Assembly (NCBI RefSeq): GCF_024169245.1
Contig: NZ_JALJWP010000001.1
Span: forward strand, 1,675,501 to 1,739,500
Reading direction: 5' to 3'
Length of the DNA: 64,000 bases
Origin: Pseudomonas koreensis
GTDB lineage: Bacteria > Pseudomonadota > Gammaproteobacteria > Pseudomonadales > Pseudomonadaceae
Part shown: positions 50,740 to 58,422 of the stretch, in pieces
Numbering within the stretch: the stretch's first letter is position 1
Layout of the letters: every line of letters starts with the position of its first letter
The notes under the pieces: generated by a model
Database searches by the model: none
Seen by the model: only the letters and a program-made list of their open reading frames with translations
What the model was told of the DNA's origin: nothing
Made by a program: the position numbers and the translations under genes

Positions 50740-51162
50740 ATGGCCAAAGTCATTTTGAAGAAAAAAATCGACGCTCCGACTTCCACTCTGAGCGACGTCA
50801 AATCCTATGCCCGCAAGATCTGGCTGGCAGGCCTGGGCGCCTACACCAAGGTCGGCCAGGAGGGCAGCGAGTACTTTCAAGAGCTCGTCGCCGCTGGTCA
50901 AACTGTTGAAAAGAAAGGCAAAAAAGCTGTCAGCGAAAAACTCCTCGCGGCCAACGCCGAGATCGATGACGCGGCCACTCAGGTCAGCTCGTTCAAGGGC
51001 CGCGTTGAGGTTCAGCTGGACAAGGTCGAGAAGGCCTTCGACAACCGTGTGGGCAGCGCCTTGAATCGGATCGGCATTCCGTCTAAACATGACGTTGAGG
51101 CACTCTCTGCTAAGCTCGATGAGCTGACGGCATTGCTCGAACGCGTCGCGCGAAAATCTTAA
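50740..51162 (+). CDS. phaI: Granule-associated phasin PhaI
   Basis: PhaI is a 140-residue phasin that coats medium-chain-length PHA granules. The N-terminal basic MAKVILKKK leads to the phasin core YARKIWLAGLGAYTKVGQEG, which PhaF shares almost exactly, then a long amphipathic helix and a Leu-rich coiled coil (AKLDELTALLERVA). The ATG at 50740 has GAGG upstream. phaF follows after ten bases. Confidence 0.95.
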   Translation: MAKVILKKKIDAPTSTLSDVKSYARKIWLAGLGAYTKVGQEGSEYFQELVAAGQTVEKKGKKAVSEKLLAANAEIDDAATQVSSFKGRVEVQLDKVEKAFDNRVGSALNRIGIPSKHDVEALSAKLDELTALLERVARKS

Positions 51163-51172
51163 GGAGAACGGG

Positions 51173-52102
51173 ATGGCTGGCAAAAAGAACACCGATAAAG
51201 AAGGCAGCTCGTGGATCGGGAAAGTCGAAGACTACTCCCGCAAAATCTGGCTGGCTGGTTTAGGCGTGTACTCGAAGATCGACACTGACGGCAGCAAACT
51301 CTTCGATGCATTGGTCAAAGACGGCGAGAAAGCCGAGAAGCTCACCAAGACAGCGGTCGGCAAGAAAGTCGAGGACTCGACCTCTTCGGCCAAGTCGCGC
51401 ATCAGCGGCGTGAAAGACCGCGCACTGGGCAAGTGGGACGAGCTCGAAGGCGCGTTCGACAAGCGTCTGAACAGCGCGATTTCGCGCCTGGGTGTACCGA
51501 GCCGCAACGAGGTCAAGGCGCTCAACGCCAAGGTCGATACGCTGACCAGGCAGATCGAAAAACTCACCGGTCTGAAGGCTCAGCCCGTAGCGGCGAAAAC
51601 CGCGGCGGCGAAACCGGCTACCAAAACTGCGGCGGCCAAACCTGCGACGAAAACCGCAGCCAAGCCACTGACCAAAGCGGCGGCAAAACCTGCTGCGAAA
51701 GCTGCGGCCAAGCCGGCCGCGAAAACCGCAGCCGCCAAGCCTGCGACCAAAGCGGCCGCCAAACCGGTTGCCGCGAAGGCCGCTGCCAAACCGGCAACCA
51801 AAGCGGCAACCAAAGCGGCAGCAAAACCGGCCGCTAAAACTGCAGCGAAACCAGCGGCCAAGCCAGCAGCGAAAACCGCTGCCGCCAAACCCGCTGCGAA
51901 GGCTGCGGCCAAGCCGGCTGCGGCGAAAAAGCCTGCAGTGAAAAAACCGGCCGCGCCGAAAGCCGCTGCGCCGAAACCGGCCGCCGCGGCATCGACGGCT
52001 CCAACAGCTCCGGCCAACGCAGCGAACTCCGCTGCGGCACCCACGGCAGCAGCTACCCCGACTGCAGCATCGACTCCGTCGACGCCCTCCAGTCAGTCCT
52101 GA
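51173..52102 (+). CDS. phaF: Phasin PhaF with histone-like tail
   Basis: PhaF is a 309-residue bifunctional phasin. Residues 1-135 resemble PhaI (YSRKIWLAGLGVYSKIDTDG) and bind the granule; residues about 140-285 are a histone H1-like tail of AAKPA/AAKTA repeats (for example KAAAKPAAKTAAAKPATK) that binds DNA and helps partition granules between daughter cells. A Pro/Ala/Thr tail ends the protein. GGAG precedes the ATG. The tail DNA is repetitive and so prone to length change. A terminator follows. Confidence 0.96.
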   Translation: MAGKKNTDKEGSSWIGKVEDYSRKIWLAGLGVYSKIDTDGSKLFDALVKDGEKAEKLTKTAVGKKVEDSTSSAKSRISGVKDRALGKWDELEGAFDKRLNSAISRLGVPSRNEVKALNAKVDTLTRQIEKLTGLKAQPVAAKTAAAKPATKTAAAKPATKTAAKPLTKAAAKPAAKAAAKPAAKTAAAKPATKAAAKPVAAKAAAKPATKAATKAAAKPAAKTAAKPAAKPAAKTAAAKPAAKAAAKPAAAKKPAVKKPAAPKAAAPKPAAAASTAPTAPANAANSAAAPTAAATPTAASTPSTPSSQS

Positions 52103-52115
52103 TTTCAGGGCAAAT

Positions 52116-52150
52116 CAAAAACGCCCGGCCTGTGAAGGTCGGGCGTTTTT
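52116..52150 (+). terminator. Rho-independent terminator of phaIF
   Basis: Stem AAAAACGCCCGGCC with GGTCGGGCGTTTTT (one G-T pair) and a TGTGAA loop, ending in a T run, 13 bases after the phaF stop. Confidence 0.93.
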
Positions 52151-52168
52151 GTTCGTGCATTGCAGGCG

Positions 52169-52350
52169 GCCCCTCACCCCAGCCCTCTCCCCTGGGAGAG
52201 GGAGCCGACCGAGGTGTCTTGCGTCATGCACCGACGTGAGAAATCGAGTCGATTATGGATTCGAGAAAGCTCGCTCAGGTCGGCGTAGCTCTCGAACATC
52301 CCGCAATCAGTCCCCTCTCCCTCCGGGAGAGGGTTAGGGTGAGGGGCTTT
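52169..52350. repeat. Dispersed repeat, copy B
   Basis: The segment begins CCCCTCACCCCAGCCCTCTC and ends GGGTTAGGGTGAGGGGCTTT. Its plus strand matches the minus strand of 3428-3637 in order and spacing, including GGAGCCGACCGAGGTGTC and GATTATGGATTC. It lies between the phaF terminator and phaD. Confidence 0.75.
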
Positions 52351-52378
52351 TGGATTCAGCCGTAATCTTCGGGTATTT

Positions 52379-52479
52379 GATTATGGATTCCACGAAGCTC
52401 GCTTAGGTCGGCGTAGCCCTCGAACATCCCCCAATCAGTCCCCTCTCCCTCTGGGAGAGGGTTAGGGTGAGGGGCTTTT
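52379..52479. repeat. Dispersed repeat, copy C (right half, direct repeat of copy B)
   Basis: About 100 bases starting GATTATGGATTC repeat the right half of copy B in direct orientation, with about ten differences, again ending GGGTTAGGGTGAGGGGCTTT. It ends five bases before the phaD stop. Confidence 0.8.
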
Positions 52480-52483
52480 CAGG

Positions 52484-53104
52484 TCAGTCGTGATCCTCAA
52501 GGTATTGCAAGGCCATCCGCTCTGTCGCCACCTTCACCGGCGGCAGCAAATGCGGCGCCACCAGCATCATGATCTGATAAACCACCAACCGAACCTCGCC
52601 CTCACGATCGAGGATCCGCTGGTAATCGAGCGAGAACAGCAACGTCATGGTCACCTGCTCCACCAGTTGCCCCAGCGCCTGGGTATCGCTGACCAGTTGC
52701 CCGGCAGCCTTCAACCGCGCCAGCAGCGACGCCAGCGTCCGCTTCAGCGCATTGAGCAGATTGCGAATGCCCTTGGCCAGTTTTGGCAGGCGTCCGGCGA
52801 GGTTCGACAGGTCCTGGAACAGGAACCGGTATTGCGCCAGCCGCTCGACGATCAAGTGCAGAAACAGCCAGTAATCCTCCGGCGCCAGTTCCACCTCCGG
52901 TGGCGGGTCGAGCAGGGGTGCGAGTTCATGCTGGAAGCGTTCGAACAGGCCGAGAATCAGCGGTTCCTTGCCGTGGAAGTGGTAGTAGAGATTGCCGGGG
53001 CTGATCCCCATTTCGTTGGCCACCTCCATGGTGGAAACGTTCGGCTCGCCCTTTTCGTTGAACAGTTGCAGCGCACATTCGAGAATCCGGTCGCGGGTTT
53101 TCAT
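52484..53104 (-). CDS. phaD: TetR-family regulator PhaD
   Basis: PhaD is a TetR-type protein that activates the phaC1 and phaI promoters in pseudomonads. It has 206 residues; the helix-turn-helix covers residues 23-43 (EVANEMGISPGNLYYHFHGK) and the effector domain begins DYWLFLHLIVERLAQYRFLFQDLSNL. It is the last gene of the phaC1ZC2D cluster, 30 bases after phaC2, and converges with phaF across a repeat region. Confidence 0.95.
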   Translation of the reverse strand: MKTRDRILECALQLFNEKGEPNVSTMEVANEMGISPGNLYYHFHGKEPLILGLFERFQHELAPLLDPPPEVELAPEDYWLFLHLIVERLAQYRFLFQDLSNLAGRLPKLAKGIRNLLNALKRTLASLLARLKAAGQLVSDTQALGQLVEQVTMTLLFSLDYQRILDREGEVRLVVYQIMMLVAPHLLPPVKVATERMALQYLEDHD

Positions 53105-53134
53105 CCAGTCTTCTTAGAAAATTTCGGTTGAGCG

Positions 53135-54817
53135 TCAGCGCACATGCACATAGGTGCCCGGTGCCGCTTCCATCGGTGGATAGTTCGGGTTGCCCAGGGT
53201 GGTGCGGGTTTCGTGCAGGGCGCCGGAACGCTGCGCGACCCAGTCGATCCACTGTGGCCACCAGCTGCCGTCGACGTGTTTGGCATCGTAGTACCAGGCG
53301 CGCGGGTCGCTGCTCAGTCTGGCGTTCTCGACGTAGGCAGCTTTCGGGTTGCTCGGCGGGTTGAGGATGCTTTGCACGTGGCCGCTGTTGGACAGCACGA
53401 AACGTCGCTCGCCACCGAGCAGCAGGGTCGAGCGATACACCGCGTCCCACGGCGTGATGTGGTCGTTCATGCCGGCGACGCTGAAGCTGTCGACGTTGAC
53501 CTTCTGCAGATCGATCGGCGTGCCGCACACCTCGAGACCGCCAGCGTGGGTCAGCGGGTTGTGCTTGAAGAAGTCCAGCAGATCACCGTGCAGCGCCGCA
53601 GGCAGGCGCGTGTTGTCATTGTTCCAGTAGAGGATGTCGAAAGCTGGCGGCTCTTTGCCCAGCAGGTAGTTGTTGACGAAGTAGCTCCAGATCAGATCGT
53701 TGGGGCGCATCCAGGCGAAGACCCTGGCCATGTCGCGACCGTCGAGCACGCCCCTCTGATACGAGCGACGCTTAGCCGCTTCCAGTGTTTGCTCGTCGGC
53801 GAACAGCGTGGCCGGGGTGTCGATCTGGCTGTCGAGCAGGCTGACCAGATACGTCGCACTGGCGACCCGGCGCAATTGCCGTTTGGCCTGCAGATGGCCT
53901 TGCAGGGCAGCGATGGTCAGGCCACCGGCGCAGGCGCCCATCAGGTTCACTTCGCGCGCGCCGGTGATCGCCCGGCAGATGTTCATCGCTTCTTCGACCG
54001 CTTCGACATAACTCGACAGGCCCCACTCGCGATGGCGCACATCGGGGTTGCGCCAGCTGATCATGAAAGTCTGCAGGCTGTTTTTCAGGGCGTACTGGAC
54101 GAAGCTGTTCTGCGGGCTCAGGTCGAAGATGTAGTACTTGTTGATTTGCGGCGGCACCACCAGCAGCGGCTTGGCGTACTGCTTTTCGCTCATCGATTTG
54201 TACTGGATCAACTCGAACATTTCATTGCGAAAGACCACCGATCCGCTGGTGGTCGCCACGGTTTTGCCGACCTCGAACGCCTGCCTGGTCACTTGCCGTG
54301 GCAGGCCGTCGTTGTGCAAAAGATCATCGAACAGATGGCTCAGGCCACGCACCAGACTCTGCCCGCCGGAATTGAACAGCTCCTTGACCGCCAGCGGGTT
54401 GAGCAGGGTGTTGGACGGCGCCACGGCGTCATTGAGCAGGGTGAAAGCGAAGTGCGCGCGGGCGCGATCTTCAGGGCTCATGTCGCCTTCATCGATCCAG
54501 CTCTTGACCTGTTTCTGCCAGGCCAGATACGCCTGCAGGCTGCGCCGGTAAAACGGGTTGAGGCTCCACGCCGGATCGGCGAAGCGGCTGTCCTGCGGGT
54601 TGGTCGGATGCATGGTTTCGCCGAGCAGAACGCGGCCCAACTGTCCGCCGAATTTCAGTGCGTGCTTCGCGCTGTGCAGGGGATTGCGCAAGCCGTGGGC
54701 GGCGACGCTGCGCAGTGTCGACAGCAGATCCCTGCCACGCAGACCGGCGATCGCACTTTGGGCGTTGATAAACACGGCGGGGCTGGGCACCACGCCCGTC
54801 GCTGGTTTTTCGCGCAT
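53135..54817 (-). CDS. phaC2: Medium-chain-length PHA synthase, class II (PhaC2)
   Basis: PhaC2 polymerises (R)-3-hydroxyacyl-CoA at the granule surface. It has 560 residues. The lipase-like box with the catalytic Cys is in NLMGACAGGLTIAALQGH; the catalytic Asp lies in VAGMNDHITPW and the His in NSGHVQSILNPP. YIFDLSPQNSFVQY and FAWMRPNDLIWSYFVNNY are class II signatures. It is paralogous to phaC1 along its whole length and separated from it by phaZ. Confidence 0.97.
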   Translation of the reverse strand: MREKPATGVVPSPAVFINAQSAIAGLRGRDLLSTLRSVAAHGLRNPLHSAKHALKFGGQLGRVLLGETMHPTNPQDSRFADPAWSLNPFYRRSLQAYLAWQKQVKSWIDEGDMSPEDRARAHFAFTLLNDAVAPSNTLLNPLAVKELFNSGGQSLVRGLSHLFDDLLHNDGLPRQVTRQAFEVGKTVATTSGSVVFRNEMFELIQYKSMSEKQYAKPLLVVPPQINKYYIFDLSPQNSFVQYALKNSLQTFMISWRNPDVRHREWGLSSYVEAVEEAMNICRAITGAREVNLMGACAGGLTIAALQGHLQAKRQLRRVASATYLVSLLDSQIDTPATLFADEQTLEAAKRRSYQRGVLDGRDMARVFAWMRPNDLIWSYFVNNYLLGKEPPAFDILYWNNDNTRLPAALHGDLLDFFKHNPLTHAGGLEVCGTPIDLQKVNVDSFSVAGMNDHITPWDAVYRSTLLLGGERRFVLSNSGHVQSILNPPSNPKAAYVENARLSSDPRAWYYDAKHVDGSWWPQWIDWVAQRSGALHETRTTLGNPNYPPMEAAPGTYVHVR

Positions 54818-54957
54818 GACTCAACACTCCTTCGTCTTCAGGGCAAAAACACACTCACCGAACCAGAACACCATAGACGCTGTTGCCGGTTGCTGCCTGC
54901 GCGGCGTCCTGCCGCACGCTCGATTTTAAAAGTGTTGCATAAAGCCTGCCGCCGCCA

Positions 54958-55812
54958 TCAGCCGCCCAGCGGCGTCGGATGCGGGTGCATGACCGCGCGC
55001 AGACGCTCTTCCTCGAGAAACTTCATGATGATCGGCGCCACCGCCTCGGCGCGGGTGATCAGAAACAGATGACCGTCATCGATGATGTGCAGCTGCGCAT
55101 TGGGAATGCGCCAGGCAAGCATGCGCATGTTGATCAGCGGGATCAGCGGATCGTCATCGCCGGCCAGCACCAGCGTCGGCTGATGGATCTTGTGCAGCCA
55201 GTGAATGCTGGTCCAGCCGAGGCCGGCGAACAGCTGCCAGTAGTAACCGAGCTTGCCCGCCGAGCGCACTTTCGCCGCATGGCTGGCAGCCAGCGTCGGG
55301 TCGCGGCGGAACGAGCCGCCGTAGATCATCGGCGCGATGCGAATCACATGGGACGGCTGAATGTAGCGGCGCGGGCTGGCCATCATCCACAGCACTTTCG
55401 GTTTGCCCGGCACCATCACCGCACCGGCCGCGGTGGCCGCCAGCACCAGTTTCTTGCAGCGCTCGGGATAGTCGTAGGCAAACTGCTGCGCCAGAGCGCC
55501 GCCCCACGACACGCCGATCACATTGACCTGGCCGTAGTCGAGATAATCGAGCATCCGCGCCGTCAGTCTGGCCAGGCCGGGGAAACGATACGGCCGGTTC
55601 GGCGTCGAAGAGCCGCCGACCCCGGGCACGTCGAAGGCGATCACTTCCAGATCCGGGTCCAGCGCCGCGACAAACGGAAACACCAGCTCCAGGTTGGCGC
55701 CGATGCCGTTGAAAATCAGCAGAGGCGTCAAATGAGGCTTGCCGGGACGCACCGCCGTGCGAAGGGTCTGGCCATCCAGATCGACGGTGCGGAATATGAA
55801 CGGTTGCGGCAT
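54958..55812 (-). CDS. phaZ: Intracellular medium-chain-length PHA depolymerase
   Basis: PhaZ is an alpha/beta hydrolase that mobilises stored PHA. The start at 55812 (MPQPFIFRTVDLDGQTLRTA) with AGGG eight bases upstream gives 284 residues. The nucleophile elbow is GVSWGGALAQ, the Asp lies in LVLAGDDDPLIPL and the His in IIDDGHLFLI. LIFNGIGANLELVFPF is the oxyanion strand. It stands between the synthases, the canonical order; a type 2 REP doublet separates it from phaC1. Confidence 0.97.
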   Translation of the reverse strand: MPQPFIFRTVDLDGQTLRTAVRPGKPHLTPLLIFNGIGANLELVFPFVAALDPDLEVIAFDVPGVGGSSTPNRPYRFPGLARLTARMLDYLDYGQVNVIGVSWGGALAQQFAYDYPERCKKLVLAATAAGAVMVPGKPKVLWMMASPRRYIQPSHVIRIAPMIYGGSFRRDPTLAASHAAKVRSAGKLGYYWQLFAGLGWTSIHWLHKIHQPTLVLAGDDDPLIPLINMRMLAWRIPNAQLHIIDDGHLFLITRAEAVAPIIMKFLEEERLRAVMHPHPTPLGG

Positions 55813-55849
55813 GCGTGAGGCCCTGTAGATTTCAAGTCCACCCCGTCCC

Positions 55850-55934
55850 CTGTAGGAGCTGCCGAAGGCTGCGATCTTCTGATCTTGCCTTCCAAGCAAC
55901 ATCAAGAGATCGCAGCCTTCGGCAGCTCCTACAG
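55850..55934. repeat. REP doublet (type 2) between phaC1 and phaZ
   Basis: TGTAGGAGCTGCCGAAGGCT and its inverted copy flank a 35-base spacer in the 142-base gap, within the pha operon. A hairpin here could attenuate phaZ expression relative to phaC1. Confidence 0.93.
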
Positions 55935-55954
55935 TAGGATTCTGGTGGTGTCAG

Positions 55955-57634
55955 TTACCGTTCGTGAACATAAGTGCCCGGCGAAGCCTCGCCCGCCGGG
56001 TACGCCTTGTTGCCCAGTTTCGTCGGGGCCTTTTTCAGGTTGCCCGAGCGCTCGGCCAGCCATGCCTGCCAGTACAGCCACCAGGAATCGGTGTGCTTGG
56101 TCGAGTTTTCCTGCCAGTCATCAGCAGTCGCGGCCATTTCTTCGCCGGTCATGTAGCGTGATTTCGGATTGCCCGGCGGGTTGAGGATGCTCTGGATATG
56201 GCCGCTGCTCGACAGCACGAATTCAACTTTTCCGCCGAACAGCTGCGCCGACTTGTAGCAGGACTTCCATGGGGTGATGTGGTCGTTGGTCCCGGCCAGC
56301 GAGAAAATGTCGGCGGTCACCTGCTTGAGGTCGATCGGCGTGCCGCACACTTCCAGTGCATTGGGGCGGATCAGTGGGTTGTTTTTGAACATCTCGATCA
56401 GGTCGCCGTGGAATGCGGCGGGCAAGCGCGTGGTGTCGTTGTTCCAGAACAGGATGTCGAACACTGGCGGCTCATTGCCGAGCAGGTAGTTGTTGACCCA
56501 GTAGTTCCAGATCAGGTCGTTGGGACGCATCCAGGCGAAGACCTTGGCCATGTCTTTGCCCTCGAGCACGCCGGCCTGGTAGGAGTGGCGCTTGGCGGTC
56601 TCCAGGGTCTGCTCATCGACAAACAGGGCGACGTCGCTGTCCAGGGTGGTGTCGAGCACGCTGACCAGCAGGGTGAGGGCGTTGACCTTGTTCTGGCCAA
56701 GCGCGGCGTAGTGGCCGAGCAGGGCGGTGCAGGTGATGCCGCCGGAGCAGGCACCGAGCATGTTGACGTCTTTGCTGCCGGTGATCGCGGTGACCACGTC
56801 GACGGCTTCTTTCAGCGCTTCGATGTAGGTCGACAGACCCCATTCGCGCTGGGCCTTGGTCGGGTTGCGCCAACTGACGATGAAGGTCGGCACGTTGTTG
56901 CGCAGGCAGAAGCGCGCCAGGCTCTTGTCCGGGCTCAAATCGAAGACGTAGAACTTGTTGATCTGCGGCGGCACTACCAGCAGCGGACGCTCGTGGACCT
57001 GTTCGGTGATCGGCCGGTACTGGATCAGCTCCAGCACGTCATTGCGAAACACCACGGCGCCTTCGGTGACACCGAGGCTCTTGCCGACCTCGAACGCGCC
57101 CATGTTGACCTGGCTCGGCATGCCGCCGTTGTGCACCAGATCCTTGGCCAGATGCGAGAGGCCATCGAGCAGGCTCTTGCCGCCGGTTTCGAAGAAGCGT
57201 TTCACCGCTGCCGGGTTGGCCGCCGTGTTGGTCGGCGCCATGGCTTCGGTCATCAGGTTGATGACGAAGTGGCCGCGAGCGATGTCTTTCGGCGACAGGC
57301 TGCTGTCGTCGATCCAGGCATGCAGTTCCTTGCGCCAGGCCAGGTAGGTTTGCAGATAGCGCTTGTACAGCGGGTTCTGGCTCCACGCCGGGTCGGCAAA
57401 ACGGCGGTCATCACCGGCCGGTTGCAGCGCGGATTTACCCAGCAGCACGTTCTTCAGCTCGAGGCCGAAATGGGTCACGTGCCTGACACTGTGAATCGGT
57501 TGTCTGATGGCCTGTTTCAGCACCATCCGAGCAGAGGCCAGCAGATCCTTTCCGCGCAGCCCGACGACGGGGTTAAGCCCCAGGGTGTTTTCCGAGGCTT
57601 GGTACTTCAGGTCATCGTTATTCTTGTCACTCAT
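55955..57634 (-). CDS. phaC1: Medium-chain-length PHA synthase, class II (PhaC1)
   Basis: The primary PHA synthase has 559 residues beginning MSDKNNDDLKYQASENTLGL. Catalytic Cys lies in NMLGACSGGITCTALLGH, Asp in LAGTNDHITPW, and His in SSSGHIQSILNPPGNP. FYVFDLSPDKSLARF and FAWMRPNDLIWNYWVNNY mark class II. Codons 4-6 read AAGAATAAC, a candidate Crc/Hfq site. The upstream region carries a -24/-12-like element and inverted repeats. It heads the phaC1ZC2D cluster. Confidence 0.97.
   Translation of the reverse strand: MSDKNNDDLKYQASENTLGLNPVVGLRGKDLLASARMVLKQAIRQPIHSVRHVTHFGLELKNVLLGKSALQPAGDDRRFADPAWSQNPLYKRYLQTYLAWRKELHAWIDDSSLSPKDIARGHFVINLMTEAMAPTNTAANPAAVKRFFETGGKSLLDGLSHLAKDLVHNGGMPSQVNMGAFEVGKSLGVTEGAVVFRNDVLELIQYRPITEQVHERPLLVVPPQINKFYVFDLSPDKSLARFCLRNNVPTFIVSWRNPTKAQREWGLSTYIEALKEAVDVVTAITGSKDVNMLGACSGGITCTALLGHYAALGQNKVNALTLLVSVLDTTLDSDVALFVDEQTLETAKRHSYQAGVLEGKDMAKVFAWMRPNDLIWNYWVNNYLLGNEPPVFDILFWNNDTTRLPAAFHGDLIEMFKNNPLIRPNALEVCGTPIDLKQVTADIFSLAGTNDHITPWKSCYKSAQLFGGKVEFVLSSSGHIQSILNPPGNPKSRYMTGEEMAATADDWQENSTKHTDSWWLYWQAWLAERSGNLKKAPTKLGNKAYPAGEASPGTYVHER
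57617..57625 (-). promoter_or_regulatory. Candidate Crc/Hfq site in the phaC1 initiation region
   Basis: AAGAATAAC in codons 4-6 fits the AANAANAA motif. Catabolite repression of phaC1 by Crc is known in P. putida; this is a prediction from the motif and its position. Confidence 0.5.
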
Positions 57635-57660
57635 CTACGACGCTCCATTGTCCTGAGACG

Positions 57661-57706
57661 AGTACCCGGTCTTGCGCTGTCGCTTCCACAGCCAATGCCG
57701 GGTACT
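57661..57706. other. Perfect 9-bp inverted repeat in the phaC1 leader
   Basis: AGTACCCGG (57661-57669) and CCGGGTACT (57698-57706) are exact complements across 28 bases, 27 bases before the phaC1 start. It could be a leader hairpin or an operator for PhaD. Confidence 0.45.
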
Positions 57707-57710
57707 ACTG

Positions 57711-57793
57711 CTCGGGTGACCGTTGATTCTGCATGGCTGCTTTACAGTCGTAGAGCACTGCAGGGAACTTGCCAGCTCCATTGGTTACCCGAG
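57711..57793. promoter_or_regulatory. phaC1 promoter region with separated inverted half-sites
   Basis: CTCGGGTGACC (57711-57721) and GGTTACCCGAG (57783-57793) are complementary at 10 of 11 positions and flank the sigma-54-like element. PhaD is reported to bind inverted, separated half-sites at this promoter in P. putida; identity of these sites with its operator is inference. The rest of the gap to the DUF971 gene (57794-57891) shows no further feature. Confidence 0.4.
57759..57774 (-). promoter_or_regulatory. Sigma-54-like -24/-12 element upstream of phaC1
   Basis: On the minus strand TGGCAAGTTCCCTGCA has GG and GC 10 bases apart; it departs from consensus at CTGC for TTGC. A start near 57748 would give a leader of about 110 bases. 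RpoN dependence of phaC1 has been described in P. aeruginosa. Confidence 0.5.
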
Positions 57794-57891
57794 TTTAATT
57801 TTTTTCGCAAGCGGCCCATCCTGGGCTGCGTGAGCGGAGCATTCAAACAGATGAAGTTAGAAAATGCCCTCTAAAGAGCAAGAGCCACGGG

Positions 57892-58269
57892 CTAGAGCAT
57901 CAGCTTGACGAACGACTCGTCCGGATCGCGGGATTTTCCGGCGGTGCGCAGCTCGGCAAGATAATCGTCCCAGAGTTCGTTCTGGCGTTTGCCGAGTTCG
58001 TAGAGGTATTCCCAGGTGAACAGGCCACTGTCGTGACCGTCGTCGAAGGTCAGTTTCAGTGCATAGTTTCCGGCGGGCTCGAGCTTGCTCAGGCCAACGT
58101 TGAGCTTGCCGAATTGCAGGATCGGTTTGCCGTGGCCCTGGACCTCGGCGGAGGGCGAGTGCACGCGCAGAAACTCGGCGGGCAGGGTGAATTCCTCGCC
58201 GGACGCATAAGTGAGCGTCAGGGTTTTCGAGGCTTTGTGCAGTTTGATGTCGGTGGGGATTCGATTCAT
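57892..58269 (-). CDS. DUF971 (gamma-butyrobetaine hydroxylase-like N-terminal domain) protein
   Basis: The 125-residue protein consists only of the DUF971/GBBH-like N-terminal domain: IKLHKASKTLTLTYASGEEFTLPAEFLRVHSPSAE (in part), then ALKLTFDDGHDSGLFTWEYLYELG. The oxygenase domain of eukaryotic butyrobetaine hydroxylases is absent. Related small domains are linked to zinc or Fe-S assembly (HSCB/ApaG context), but the role here is not known. The ATG at 58269 is chosen because upstream codons run through a REP doublet. Confidence 0.87.
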   Translation of the reverse strand: MNRIPTDIKLHKASKTLTLTYASGEEFTLPAEFLRVHSPSAEVQGHGKPILQFGKLNVGLSKLEPAGNYALKLTFDDGHDSGLFTWEYLYELGKRQNELWDDYLAELRTAGKSRDPDESFVKLML

Positions 58270-58306
58270 GGGCTGGCGTCCGATGTGTGGGCGACCCTGA
58301 TTCAAA

Positions 58307-58396
58307 TGTGGGAGCGAGCCTGCTCGCGAAAGCGGTGGGTCAGACGGCATTGATATCGCCTGACACGACCTCTTCGCGAGCAGGCTCGCTCCCACA
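58307..58396. repeat. REP doublet (type 1)
   Basis: TGTGGGAGCGAGCCTGCTCG and its inverted copy lie between hslU and the DUF971 gene. Confidence 0.93.
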
Positions 58397-58422
58397 GGGT
58401 CCGCTATCGCTGTAAGTATGGC

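Noticed and set aside
51590-52030. Antisense Ala-rich open frames over the phaF tail
   Set aside because: They are created by the repetitive coding strand and contain only Ala/Gly/Leu runs.
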